From Alphaproteobacteria bacterium (GTDB lineage Bacteria > Pseudomonadota > Alphaproteobacteria > Micropepsales > Micropepsaceae): a stretch of DNA of 64,000 bases. The position numbers and the translations under genes are program-made. Positions 1 through 10,028 of the stretch are shown one piece after another (position 1 is the first letter of the stretch; each line of letters opens with the position of its first letter). The stretch covers positions 17,731 to 81,730 of the forward strand of contig JACADY010000043.1 in NCBI GenBank assembly GCA_013389115.1, written 5' to 3'. A model generated the notes under the pieces. It was not told where the DNA came from and made no database searches. It saw only the letters and a list, made by a program, of their open reading frames with translations.

Positions 1-268
1 ACTTCATGCCCCCCACACTGACGCCCGCAAATGAACCCGAATTCTACTCAGCCAAATTGCCTAGTATGCCCTAGCCATCCCTTGGCAAACGGAGCGCGAG
101 TGATGCGCCACAACTGTGACACATTTCGCCTCAAACGCGAGTCTGGAGGACGCAAAATCTGTGCCCTACCCGCAACGTCTCGTCAGCCTTGCATGACTCG
201 CCTCCAGTCTCGAGCACAGGAATTAGCAATTGGTTAACTCGGGGACCGGAATGTGGCTGCCCGTTCAT
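1..268. other. Intergenic stretch with no supported gene
   Basis: No convincing gene is seen. The ORF-track entry in this stretch (68 codons, plus strand) has no good ribosome binding site and looks like chance translation. The stretch probably holds the end of an upstream neighbour's flank and the distal part of the phasin promoter region. Confidence 0.5.
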
Positions 269-341
269 TGTGCAGTGCAAAATAGCGGTTGACAGTTAGG
301 CAAGGACTGCCGATATTCCAGGCATGTTGCGGTGCAACATG
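269..341 (+). promoter_or_regulatory. Phasin promoter with TGC-rich palindromes (PhaR-like operator)
   Basis: A -35 box TTGACA (289-294) is followed after 17 bases by GATATT (312-317). Just downstream is a perfect inverted repeat, CATGTTGC-GGT-GCAACATG (323-341). Just upstream of the -35 is TTGTGCAGTGCAAAA. Paired TGC/GCA half-sites at a phasin promoter resemble the sites bound by the PHA regulator PhaR in Paracoccus and Rhodobacter. The PhaR assignment is inference from position and motif; no phaR gene lies in the window. Confidence 0.6.
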
Positions 342-446
342 AATCGCTCGGGCGCTCGCGCGGGCTTTCATCCGCACCGAGGAGTCCGGCGGCTGGCCGT
401 CCAGCATTTGTATTTCATGCGTCGCACCCACATCGGAGCACAGGTC

Positions 447-899
447 ATGGCACCCAAGACAAAGACTTTTGAAGCGAAGGAAACTTTCGAAGCGGCGTTC
501 AAGAATGGCTCAGAATCCATGAAGGACGCGTTCGAGAAAATGACGGCGGGGTTCGGCGATTTCGCCTCACTCAACCGTGAAAACGTCGAGGCTTTCGTGA
601 AGTCGGCGAACGCAGCGGCGAAGGGCATCGAGCAGATCAACAGCGAGCTGCTCGCCTTCTCGCGCCAGTCGATGGAAGACGGCGTTTCGGCGATGAAGAC
701 CATCATGGGCTCGAAGTCGCTGCAAGAAGCGATGGAAGCGCAGTCGGACTTCACGAAGACCGCGTTCGACGCTTATGTCTCGCAGATGTCGAAAATGGGC
801 GAGCTTTTCGTCAGCGCCACGCGCGATGCGATCGAGCCGATCAGCGGCCGCGTCAAGGCGACGATGGAAGTGATCCAGGCCGGCCGTCACGCGGCCTAA
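447..899 (+). CDS. Phasin family protein (PHA granule-associated)
   Basis: A 150-residue helical, Ala/Lys/Glu-rich protein of the alphaproteobacterial phasin type (TIGR01841-like). It contains the typical NRENVEAFVKSANAAAKGIE segment. Phasins coat polyhydroxyalkanoate granules in the cytoplasm. The ORF track opens at 324, but that codon lies inside the operator palindrome right after the -10 box. The ATG at 447 has GGAG eight bases upstream and gives the usual phasin length and N-terminus. A strong terminator follows, so the gene is monocistronic. No PHA synthase or depolymerase gene is in the window. Confidence 0.85.
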   Translation: MAPKTKTFEAKETFEAAFKNGSESMKDAFEKMTAGFGDFASLNRENVEAFVKSANAAAKGIEQINSELLAFSRQSMEDGVSAMKTIMGSKSLQEAMEAQSDFTKTAFDAYVSQMSKMGELFVSATRDAIEPISGRVKATMEVIQAGRHAA

Positions 900-933
900 C
901 GGTCTGGCGGCATGACGCCGCCTGTTCAAGGAT

Positions 934-968
934 AAGGCCCGGCTCTCAGGCGCCGGGCCTTTTTCTTT
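934..968 (+). terminator. Rho-independent terminator after phasin gene
   Basis: AAGGCCCGGC (934-943) pairs perfectly with GCCGGGCCTT (952-961) across an 8-base loop. The stem runs into a T-rich tail (TTTTTCTTTT). Confidence 0.85.
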
Positions 969-1025
969 TCAATGGCTTGCGTCATCGCTTGCCTATTGGC
1001 GCAAAGCAGTTCTCCATGCGTGTTC

Positions 1026-1436
1026 ATGGACGACGGCAAAATCATCGATTTCGCCACGCTTTGCCTGGGCCCAAAGCCCAATCAATTCCTCGTTGCACCC
1101 TCTGGGCTTTGTCCCCGCGCCAAGCCGCATCTTGCGGCGCCGCAATTTCATCTGCCGCCCGAGCGGGTGCGCGATGCCTTTCTGCGCGTCGCGGCGCATG
1201 AACCCCGTGTGCGGTTAACGGCTGAGCAGGCCTCGACACTCTCCTACACGTTTGTGCAGCGCAGCCTCGTGCTCCATTTTCCCGATATCATCAGCGTCCA
1301 ATTCTTCCCCGAGGGCGAAGGTTTCTCGACGCTCTCGGCCTATAGCCGCTCGGTTCACGGCTATTTCGATCTCGGCGCAAATGCGAAACGGGTGAAAGAC
1401 TGGCTTGCCAAAGTGCGGTCCGCTCTTGCACGCTGA
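1026..1436 (+). CDS. DUF1499 family protein
   Basis: A protein of 136 residues from the ATG at 1026, matching the DUF1499 pattern: IDFATL near the start, PNQFLVAPSGLC, then AFLRVAAHEPRV, TFVQRS, FPDIISVQF, and a C-terminal STLSAYSRSVHGYFDLGANAKRV block. Function is unknown in the family. The ORF track starts at 972 inside the T-tail of the phasin terminator, which makes the internal ATG more credible; its ribosome binding site is weak. The protein has no signal peptide from this start. It is followed by a separate promoter for clpS, so it is probably transcribed alone. Confidence 0.8.
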   Translation: MDDGKIIDFATLCLGPKPNQFLVAPSGLCPRAKPHLAAPQFHLPPERVRDAFLRVAAHEPRVRLTAEQASTLSYTFVQRSLVLHFPDIISVQFFPEGEGFSTLSAYSRSVHGYFDLGANAKRVKDWLAKVRSALAR

Positions 1437-1460
1437 TGACCTCGCAAACGGATGCGCTCT

Positions 1461-1489
1461 TTGAGTTGGCGAAAAACTTCATATTTAAT
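1461..1489 (+). promoter_or_regulatory. Candidate sigma70-type promoter for clpS-clpA
   Basis: TTGAGT (1461-1466) and TTTAAT (1484-1489, one mismatch from TATAAT) are separated by 17 bases. They lie about 65 bases upstream of the clpS start in the gap after the DUF1499 gene. Confidence 0.55.
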
Positions 1490-1555
1490 CGCAAGACTGA
1501 TGAGCGTTGAGGGGCGAGACTCCTGTGACGCCCAACGCGCCAACCATTAGATGCG

Positions 1556-1882
1556 ATGACGAAACCAAATCAGGGAGACAATGAGGGAACCTCGACCGGC
1601 ATCGTCACCAAGACGAAGCCGAAGACGAAAAAGCCTTCCCTCTACAAGGTGCTGCTGCTCAACGACGACTACACGCCGATGGAGTTCGTCGTGCTGGTGT
1701 TGAAGCGGTTCTTCAACAAGGGGGAGGAAGACGCCTATCGGATCATGCTGCATGTCCATCGCAATGGTGTGGGGATATGCGGCGTCTTTACGTATGAGGT
1801 TGCAGAAACCAAGGTGACGCAGGTCATCGACTTTGCGCGCCGGCATCAGCATCCTCTTCAGTGCACGATGGAAAAGGAGTAG
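1556..1882 (+). CDS. clpS: ClpS, ATP-dependent Clp protease adaptor
   Basis: A 108-residue adaptor that recognises N-degron substrates and docks on the ClpA N-domain. The first ~27 residues are a Lys/Thr-rich flexible arm. The folded domain begins at [19 protein letters not shown], carries the binding-pocket Asn-Asp-Asp, and includes the HVHRNG and [12 protein letters not shown] segments typical of the family. The stop is three bases before the clpA start, so the two are co-transcribed. Another N-degron pathway enzyme (leucyltransferase, 59.5 kb) is in the same window but not linked. Confidence 0.95.
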   Translation: MTKPNQGDNEGTSTGIVTKTKPKTKKPSLYKVLLLNDDYTPMEFVVLVLKRFFNKGEEDAYRIMLHVHRNGVGICGVFTYEVAETKVTQVIDFARRHQHPLQCTMEKE

Positions 1883-1885
1883 CTC

Positions 1886-4203
<2,318 letters not shown>

Positions 4204-4207
<4 letters not shown>

Positions 4208-4728
4208 GCGAGCCCATCATCAGCCGCCGCTTGCGGCTGGAGGCGGCGACGGCGGCGATGATCGCGCTTGAGCTGACCATCCGGCCCGCGCTCTTTGCCT
4301 ATCTGCGCGTTGCCGAACCCGAGGATTGGCCGCCGCCGCTCAACGACGATGAGACGTTTCGCTATTTCGAGGATTCGTTGCGGGCCGATCCCGGTCTCAC
4401 GGGCTGGGCGTTCTGGTACGTGATCCTGCGTCATGAGGGCGGGGATGCGCTTGTGGGCACGGCAGGCTTCAAGGGCAAGCCCGATGCGGACGGCCTCGTC
4501 GATGTGGGCTATGCGATCCGGCCGCACTATCACCGGATGGGGATTGCCAGCGAAACCGTGGGGCTCCTCCTTTCCTGGGCGACGGCGCGCGGGGCGAGGT
4601 ATGTGATCGCCGAGACCTTCGCGGACCATGTGGCCTCGATCGGCGTCATGCGGAAGAACGGGCTTGCGTTCATTGGCGCGGGCGCAGAGCCCAATGTCGT
4701 GCGCTATGGACGCAGTCTTGTCGCCTGA
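4204..4728 (+). CDS. GNAT family N-acetyltransferase (RimJ/RimL-like)
   Basis: A 174-residue acetyltransferase-like protein. It starts ISRRLRLEAAT and contains the acetyl-CoA-binding segment VDVGYAIRPHYHRMGIASE, then a late motif ASIGVMRKNGLAFIG. This is the layout of RimJ/RimL-type GNATs that acetylate amines or protein N-termini; the substrate cannot be told. The GTG start overlaps the clpA stop, so translation is likely coupled. A GC-rich hairpin follows. Confidence 0.8.
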
Positions 4729-4757
4729 AGGTGCTTCTTCCACTCCCTAAATGGCCG

Positions 4758-4789
4758 AAAGGCCGCCAGGGCGTCCCCCGGCGGCCTTT
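4758..4789. terminator. Bidirectional hairpin terminator
   Basis: AAAGGCCGCC (4758-4767) pairs perfectly with GGCGGCCTTT (4780-4789). It sits between the plus-strand GNAT gene and the minus-strand small ORF at 4832-4897, so it could end transcripts from both sides. T-tracts are short on both strands. Confidence 0.65.
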
Positions 4790-4831
4790 CCATTGCCTTT
4801 TTCCGCGTCAGCGGTTTTCGCCGTTACCGGC

Positions 4832-4897
4832 CTAGGCGCGGAATCCCTTAACGAGGGTCCAGGCCTTGCGCTCACACGGGGTATGACAATGAGACAC
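4832..4897 (-). CDS. Putative 21-residue small protein with an extended Shine-Dalgarno
   Basis: On the minus strand, GAAAGGAGGTGATCCAG (4913-4897) runs into a GTG start at 4897. The GGAGG core lies seven bases before the GTG. The ORF reads (V/M)SHCHTPCERKAWTLVKGFRA, then TAG at 4832. It is basic, with an HCH-x2-C cluster that could bind a metal. A promoter-like pair (TTGCAT, 17 bases, TAGTCT) lies just upstream and a hairpin terminator just downstream. The ORF is too short for the ORF track. I do not recognise the peptide, and translation is inferred. The alternative is a plus-strand RNA carrying a copy of the 16S rRNA 3' tail. Confidence 0.55.
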   Translation of the reverse strand: MSHCHTPCERKAWTLVKGFRA

Positions 4898-4932
4898 TGG
4901 ATCACCTCCTTTCAATTGTTGAAACCGATTCC

Positions 4933-4961
4933 AGACTAGGGCGGTTCCTGCCGCGATGCAA
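4933..4961 (-). promoter_or_regulatory. Candidate promoter for the 21-codon ORF
   Basis: Read on the minus strand: TTGCAT (4961-4956), 17 bases, TAGTCT (4938-4933). A start about seven bases later would leave a leader of roughly 30 bases containing the long Shine-Dalgarno sequence. The -10 box is weak (3 of 6). Confidence 0.4.
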
Positions 4962-5165
4962 CAGTTCGACCGTGGCATCGTTAGCGAAAACCCAACCCGG
5001 GGTTCCCGCCCGTATCCGATTTATCCCACAAGTGACAATGGGTCTTAAGCTTTCCCCTTCGGTCAACGCCTTGGCCAGTTGAGGGAAGCGCGATGTGGGG
5101 AGGGGAGCAAAATTCTTGAAAACAATTCGCCAAATCCGGCCCTTTGCCGGGCGGCGTCGCCAGCC
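4962..5165. other. Non-coding gap between the small ORF and the HIT gene
   Basis: No gene is supported on either strand. A minor inverted repeat, AACCC-G-GGGTT, lies near 4998. The HIT gene ends at 5166 with no strong terminator seen in this gap. Confidence 0.4.
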
Positions 5166-5585
5166 CTAATCGAGCGCCGCGATGATTCTCTCGGCAAAGG
5201 CCTTAAGTTTTTCGGGGTTTTCCATGGCGCGGGCATGGAGTTTGAGGTCGATGCCGGCCGCACGCGGAATGATGTGAAAGTGAATGTGGAAGACCGTCTG
5301 GCCGGCGGGGGTGCCGTTCAATTGCGCCAGCATGAGGCCCGGCGCGTCCATCGCCTTCTTGACCGCCTTTGCCACCTTCTGTGTGGTCATCATCAGCGCG
5401 GCCGCGGCCTCAGGCGACAGGTCATAGATGTTCTCCGCCGCTTCCTTGGGGATCACCAGCGTGTGGCCGTCGGCCTGGGGCATGATGTCCATAAAAGCGA
5501 GTGTGTGCGCATCCTCATAGACCTTCGCGCAGGGAAGCTCTCCGCGCAGGATCCTGGCGAAGACGTTGTTTGTGTCATAGGCCAT
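5166..5585 (-). CDS. HIT family protein (histidine triad nucleotide hydrolase)
   Basis: A 139-residue protein with the catalytic histidine triad in HIHFHIIP (around residue 100) and the N-terminal ILRGELPCAKVYED found in the Hint branch. These enzymes hydrolyse nucleoside phosphoramidates and related AMP conjugates; the physiological substrate is uncertain. It is transcribed away from the BtuF-like gene, with about 70 bases between the two starts. Confidence 0.92.
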   Translation of the reverse strand: MAYDTNNVFARILRGELPCAKVYEDAHTLAFMDIMPQADGHTLVIPKEAAENIYDLSPEAAAALMMTTQKVAKAVKKAMDAPGLMLAQLNGTPAGQTVFHIHFHIIPRAAGIDLKLHARAMENPEKLKAFAERIIAALD

Positions 5586-5656
5586 TGTCGGTATCTCTCG
5601 AAAGGTTGCGGCGCATCCAGTCTAATCACGGCGCAGCAGTAAGGACAGGGCGGGTA

Positions 5657-6571
5657 ATGGGTGCTGGTGTGCGGATTGTTTCTCTCATTCCAAGCGCGAC
5701 GGAAATCGTTTGCGCGCTGGGTCTGCGTCAGTCGCTGGTGGGGCGCAGCCATGAGTGCGATTTCCCGGTCGATGTGGATGGCCTTCCCGCACTCACCCGC
5801 GCGCGGATTTCGCTCGCCGGCGACAGCGCGGCGATCTCGCGTTCGATGGCGCGGGCGCTGGAGGATGCGGTGGCGATCTATGAGGTGGATGCGCCGCTGC
5901 TGGACAGCCTCAGGCCCGATCTCATCGTCACGCAGGATCAATGCGAGGTATGCGCAGCCTCGCTCTTGCAAGTCGAAGCGGCGCTTTGCGCGCGCAGTGG
6001 GCGCGATGTGGCGATCGTGTCGCTGAAGCCGTCGAGTGTGGCGGAGGCGATGGACGACATCATGCGCGTCGGGCGGGCCGCCGGTATCGATGCCACGCCG
6101 CTCGTGACGCAGTTGCGGGCGCGGATGGCAGAGACCAGTGCCGTCACGAGCGCTCGACGGCCGCGGCTTCTCTATGTCGAGTGGATAGAGCCCATCATGG
6201 GGCCAGGATTGTGGACGCCGGAGTTGATCGCGATGGCTGGCGCTGAACCCGTCGGCGGTGTCGCGGGGCGGCATGCGCGCTGGCTCACCTGGGACGAGGT
6301 CGCGGCCGGCGATCCCGATCTCGTCGTGATCGCGCCATGCGGGTTTGACCTCGCACGCGGCATCGAAGAAAGCGCCGCCCTTCGGCGATCGCCGGTCTGG
6401 TGCAACTTGCGGGCGGTGCGCGAGGGGCGCGTCGCGGTCGCGGACGGCAACGCCTTTTTCAACCGTCCAGGTCCGCGCCTTGCGGAATCCCTCCAGATCC
6501 TGCGCGAAGTCGTGAGCGGGAGCGCCGGCCCTCATTTCGGCGTGAACTGGCGCTGGCTCGCTTCTGTTTAG
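5657..6571 (+). CDS. BtuF-like cobalamin-type substrate-binding protein, no signal peptide
   Basis: About 304 residues with the class III periplasmic-binding fold of BtuF/FepB-type proteins: RIVSLIPSATEIVCALGL at the N-terminus, then SHECDFP and the VTQDQCEVCA motif seen in cobalamin-binding members. From the ATG at 5657 there is no hydrophobic leader. The upstream part of the ORF-track frame (from 5501) overlaps the HIT gene and is not leader-like. A cytoplasmic protein, or a paralogue without a transporter, is therefore likely. No BtuC/BtuD genes are nearby. The stop overlaps the convergent FemAB-like gene. Confidence 0.75.
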   Translation: MGAGVRIVSLIPSATEIVCALGLRQSLVGRSHECDFPVDVDGLPALTRARISLAGDSAAISRSMARALEDAVAIYEVDAPLLDSLRPDLIVTQDQCEVCAASLLQVEAALCARSGRDVAIVSLKPSSVAEAMDDIMRVGRAAGIDATPLVTQLRARMAETSAVTSARRPRLLYVEWIEPIMGPGLWTPELIAMAGAEPVGGVAGRHARWLTWDEVAAGDPDLVVIAPCGFDLARGIEESAALRRSPVWCNLRAVREGRVAVADGNAFFNRPGPRLAESLQILREVVSGSAGPHFGVNWRWLASV

Positions 6572-7731
6572 TCTTCACGACGATGCTTGAAGGGTCCGTG
6601 CGCGCTCAAGGTTTCGATTTCAGTATCGACGGCGGCGCGTTCCTCGCTCAGATATCGCGCGACCGCGCGGCGGAAGCCGGCATCCGCGATCCAATGCGCG
6701 GAATGGGTGGGCACGGGCATGTATCCCCGAGCGAGCTTGTGCAGTCCTTGCGCGCCCGCTTCGACGCGCGCAAGCCTGTGGGCGATGGCAAAATCGATCG
6801 CCTGATAGTAACAGGCCTCGAAATGCATGAAGGGGCGATCCTCGATCGCACCCCAATTGCGGCCGTAGAGCGTGTCCGCGCCAATGAGGTTGAGCGCGCC
6901 CGCGATGTATTGGCGCCCGCGTCTCACCAGCACCAGCAGCACGCGTTCGGGCATGGCTTCGCCCAGCATCGAGAAGAAGCTGCGCGTCAGATAGGGACGC
7001 CCCCATTTCTGGCTGCCGGTCGCGATATAGGCGGCGAAGAAGGCATCCCAGTGATGTTCCTTAAGGTCGCTGCCCGTGATCCACTCATAGGCAAGACCAT
7101 CGGCGCGCGCCCTTTCGCGCTCCTTCCTCAAGGTTTTGCGGCGCTGGGAGCTGAGCTCTCCCAGGAAGTCCGCGAATGTCCCATAGGCCTTGTTCTCGAA
7201 GTGGAATTGCTGATCGGTGCGCAGCAAGAAATCGGCTGCCTCGCAGACGGGCCATTCCCCCTCTTTGAGGAAATTGATGTGAATGCTGGAAAGGCGCGCT
7301 TTCTGCGCAAGCGCGATGAGGCCATGAAGCAGTCGCTTCCGCATCGCGTTATCGTCCGTACCCGGACGAATGAGAAGGCGCGGGCCGGGCACGGGCGTGA
7401 AGGGAACGGCGCAGAGGAGCTTTGGGTAATAGCGCCCGCCCGCGCGCTCATAGGCGTCGGCCCAATGATGATCGAACACATATTCGCCCTGCGAATGCGC
7501 CTTCAGATAAGTGGGGGCGCAGGCGAGCAGCGCTCCGTTCTGCTCGATCAGTGCATGTGCGGGCTTCCAACCCTGACGCGGCGTGGCAGAGCCGGATTGC
7601 TCACAGGCAAGCAGAAAGGCATGCGCGAGAAAGGGATTGAAGCGCGCGGGATCGGGGTTGGCACAGGCATCCCACTCGCTCGCGCGCACATCCTTGATGG
7701 CATCGATGGTACGAAACGCGGGTTCCGCCAC
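6568..7731 (-). CDS. FemAB-like GNAT protein (PF04339/DUF482)
   Basis: A 387-residue protein of the family annotated as peptidoglycan biosynthesis/recognition protein (FemAB-like GNAT fold). Typical blocks are NPFLAHAFLLACEQSGSA, the EYVFDHHWADAYE segment, and KTLRKERERA followed by the C-terminal acyltransferase fold (GALNLIGADTLYGRNWG). Its biochemical activity is unproven in the family. It starts two bases after the ridA-like stop and forms a two-gene operon with it. Confidence 0.82.
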   Translation of the reverse strand: MAEPAFRTIDAIKDVRASEWDACANPDPARFNPFLAHAFLLACEQSGSATPRQGWKPAHALIEQNGALLACAPTYLKAHSQGEYVFDHHWADAYERAGGRYYPKLLCAVPFTPVPGPRLLIRPGTDDNAMRKRLLHGLIALAQKARLSSIHINFLKEGEWPVCEAADFLLRTDQQFHFENKAYGTFADFLGELSSQRRKTLRKERERARADGLAYEWITGSDLKEHHWDAFFAAYIATGSQKWGRPYLTRSFFSMLGEAMPERVLLVLVRRGRQYIAGALNLIGADTLYGRNWGAIEDRPFMHFEACYYQAIDFAIAHRLARVEAGAQGLHKLARGYMPVPTHSAHWIADAGFRRAVARYLSEERAAVDTEIETLSAHGPFKHRRED

Positions 7732-7733
7732 GG

Positions 7734-8201
7734 TCAGGCGATCTCGAACACCGCGTCGACCTCAACCGCGACGTTGCGGGGCAGGGAACCCGCGCCCACG
7801 GCAGCGCGGGCATGGCGGCCCACTTCGCCGAACACCGCCACCATCAAGTCGGAGGCGCCGTTCACGACCTCCGGGTGCTGGGTGAAGCCCGGCACCGCAT
7901 TCACAAAGCCCGTCAATTTCACGCAGCGCGTGACGCGATCAAGATCGCCGCCGCAGGCTTCACGCAGTTGCGCAAGGAGATTGATGGCGCATAGGCGGGC
8001 CGCGCTTTTCGCATCCTCAAGGCTGATCTCGGCGCCAACCTGGCCGACATATTCAAGGCCGCTGGGTCCAAGCGTGACCTGGCCCGAAAGGAAGATGAGC
8101 CTGCCCGCGATGACGAAGGGCACGTAGTTGGCAACAGGGCTGACGGGTTTGGGCAGGCTGAGGCCGAGTTCTGACAGGCGAGCATCGATGCGTCCGGGCA
8201 T
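7734..8201 (-). CDS. RidA family protein
   Basis: 155 residues of the YjgF/YER057c/UK114 fold. It has PFVIAGRLIFLSGQV at the start of the core, then DAKSAARLCAINLLAQLREA, and the C-terminal RAAVGAGSLPRNVAVEVDAV with the conserved Arg of the active cleft. RidA proteins deaminate reactive enamine/imine intermediates. It is slightly longer than E. coli RidA and belongs to the longer alphaproteobacterial subgroup. It is first gene of the pair with the FemAB-like protein. Confidence 0.88.
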   Translation of the reverse strand: MPGRIDARLSELGLSLPKPVSPVANYVPFVIAGRLIFLSGQVTLGPSGLEYVGQVGAEISLEDAKSAARLCAINLLAQLREACGGDLDRVTRCVKLTGFVNAVPGFTQHPEVVNGASDLMVAVFGEVGRHARAAVGAGSLPRNVAVEVDAVFEIA

Positions 8202-8267
8202 TGGGGTTCCCTTGGGCTTTTTGGATTACCCTTGAGAATAGCCGAGGCCGGCCGCATTTGCGAGGCG

Positions 8268-9002
8268 TCAGGCGGATTGCCTCGCTGCGATTTCCGCGTC
8301 CGCCGCGCGCGAGGCCTGTCGCTGACGCTTGTTGCGGTACATGGCGCGATCGGCGCGGATCATCACATCCTCGGGCGAGACGCCGGGACTATAGGTGACA
8401 AAGCCGATGCTTGCCTTCATCGGGATCCGCAAGCCGTTATGGAGGATGCGGGCATTGTTGAGCGCGGCCGTCATGCGCGCGGCGCGCTTGCGGGTTCCTG
8501 AGGTTTCGCCGCGCACGAAGATGACCGCGAACTCATCGCCGCCGAGGCGGCCTATATGGTCAGTGGTGCGCACCTCCTGTCGCAGAATCCGCGCAGCCTC
8601 CTTCAGCACGGCATCGCCCGCGTCATGGCCGTGGGTGTCGTTGATGACCTTGAAGGAGTCCATGTCGATGACCGCGATCAGCCCATGCTCATGATGCCGG
8701 GTGGCGCTGGCCAGGGTGTGACCGAGCGCAGACAAGAAGCCGCGGCGATTGAGAACGCCCGTCAACTCGTCCGTCATGCACAGACGCTCAAGCTGCTCGA
8801 TGCGGCCGCTTTGCGCCAGGAGACGCTGTTCGGATTGCGCCGCAAACTCGATGATCTTCTCCATCAAGGCCCAGCTTCTCTGTGGCGAGGCGCCATCTTC
8901 GCGCATGGCGGTCCAAAGGTCCTCCGCCAGACCCGACAAGGGGGATGCGGGCGAGAACACCGTGTTAAGACGGATCGGTTTCGCAAGGCGCGGTTCAATC
9001 AT
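8268..9002 (-). CDS. GGDEF domain diguanylate cyclase
   Basis: The C-terminal GGDEF domain has an intact active site, GRLGGDEFAV, and an RxxD inhibitory site (RTTD) five residues before it, so the enzyme should make c-di-GMP with product feedback. The N-terminal ~80 residues (from MIEPRLAKPIRLN) form a helical dimerisation region with no transmembrane segment, so it is cytosolic. The ORF track opens at 9140; the extra 46 residues look unlike protein and would use up most of the divergent promoter region, so I prefer the ATG at 9002. Neither start has a clear ribosome binding site. Confidence 0.85.
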   Translation of the reverse strand: MIEPRLAKPIRLNTVFSPASPLSGLAEDLWTAMREDGASPQRSWALMEKIIEFAAQSEQRLLAQSGRIEQLERLCMTDELTGVLNRRGFLSALGHTLASATRHHEHGLIAVIDMDSFKVINDTHGHDAGDAVLKEAARILRQEVRTTDHIGRLGGDEFAVIFVRGETSGTRKRAARMTAALNNARILHNGLRIPMKASIGFVTYSPGVSPEDVMIRADRAMYRNKRQRQASRAADAEIAARQSA

Positions 9003-9206
9003 GGAAATTACCGGAATGCAGCGGATCTCACATTTCCCATAAGCAACGGATGTGCCGCCCGTATCCCGTTGGAACGCTTCAGTTTCCACTCTGTACAAGT
9101 GGTCTTCAGGCAGAAACTGCCTAGTCCTTTCTGCCTTCATGGCGCCCCAAAAGCGCCTATTTGCTAGTATTTTATCAGGCTTGCGTCCGTTAAGATCGGA
9201 GGCATC

Positions 9207-10028
9207 GTGTCAAGCAGGTTCCCCATGAAGCTTCAAACCGTCAGTGTTTCCCTTGCGCTGTTTGCCTTTCTTGGCGCCGCCAACGCCGCGCCGGCAGCCG
9301 ATCTCTTGCCGCACCGGGCGTATTACGACATCCGGCTCAAGGATTCGCGATGGGGTTCGGGGATCAGTTCGCTGTCGGGCAAGCTTGTCGTCGAGTTCAA
9401 CAACACATGCGATGGCTATACGCTCAATCAGCGCTTCGTCACGCAGATGGGTGATTCTGAAGGCAATCTCACCGTCAGCGATCTGTGGCTGACGAGCTGG
9501 GAATCCGCCGATGGCAAGGCCTTCCGGTTCAATCTGAAAAACGAAGTGAACGGCACCGTGGTTGAGTCCTTTCAGGGCCGCGCGCGCGGCGGTCTTGTCT
9601 CCTATGAGGGCAACGACACGAAGGACGTGACGCTGCCGCGCGATGCCATCTTCCCGACCGAACACGCGGTTGATCTCATCGAGGCAGCGCTTGCCGGGGA
9701 CACTTTCGTCCAGCGCACGATCTTCGACGGATCGGGCGAGGGCGAAATTTACACCTCGTTTGCCACAATCGGGCGCGAACAGCCGCAGGACAAGCGCGCC
9801 AGCTCGCTTGAAGGTGTCGAGGGCGCAGAGGGCATCGATGCGCGCCATGTCTGGCCGGTGACGATCAGCTATTATCCCGTCACGAGCGAAGAGACGCTGC
9901 CAGAATACGAAGTGAGCTTCCTCATGTATGAGAACGGCGTTTCGAGCCATATGGTGCTCGATTATGGCGAGTTCTCGGTGACGGGCGCGCTGACCAAGAT
10001 TGAACCGCTGCCGAAGCCGAACTGCTAA
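9207..10028 (+). CDS. eipB: EipB/DUF1849 periplasmic cell-envelope integrity protein
   Basis: A secreted protein with a signal peptide (SVSLALFAFLGAANA) and the DUF1849 body (LLPHRAYYDIRLKDSRWGSG, then QRFVTQMGD). The only two cysteines of the mature protein are NNTC and the C-terminal residue, matching the disulfide described for Brucella EipB, which supports envelope integrity. GTG 9207 has GGAGG four bases upstream; ATG 9225 is an alternative start with a weaker site. Both give a good leader. The TAA stop overlaps the dinB stop on the other strand. Confidence 0.88.
   Translation: MSSRFPMKLQTVSVSLALFAFLGAANAAPAADLLPHRAYYDIRLKDSRWGSGISSLSGKLVVEFNNTCDGYTLNQRFVTQMGDSEGNLTVSDLWLTSWESADGKAFRFNLKNEVNGTVVESFQGRARGGLVSYEGNDTKDVTLPRDAIFPTEHAVDLIEAALAGDTFVQRTIFDGSGEGEIYTSFATIGREQPQDKRASSLEGVEGAEGIDARHVWPVTISYYPVTSEETLPEYEVSFLMYENGVSSHMVLDYGEFSVTGALTKIEPLPKPNC

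Noticed and set aside
31-237. 68-codon ORF at the window start
   Set aside because: No ribosome binding site, no motif and non-protein-like composition; upstream of the phasin promoter.
4897-4913. Remnant of a 16S rRNA gene
   Set aside because: The identity to 16S stops abruptly at 17 bases on both sides; the preceding bases do not match the conserved 16S helix 45. A functional SD or anti-SD sequence explains it better.
4751-4939. 62-codon plus-strand ORF across the hairpin and 16S-like tail
   Set aside because: It starts inside the terminator stem, has no ribosome binding site, and is antisense to the better supported 21-codon ORF.
6400-8127. 575-codon plus-strand ORF
   Set aside because: Antisense to the FemAB-like and ridA-like genes and overlapping the BtuF-like gene; no motif.
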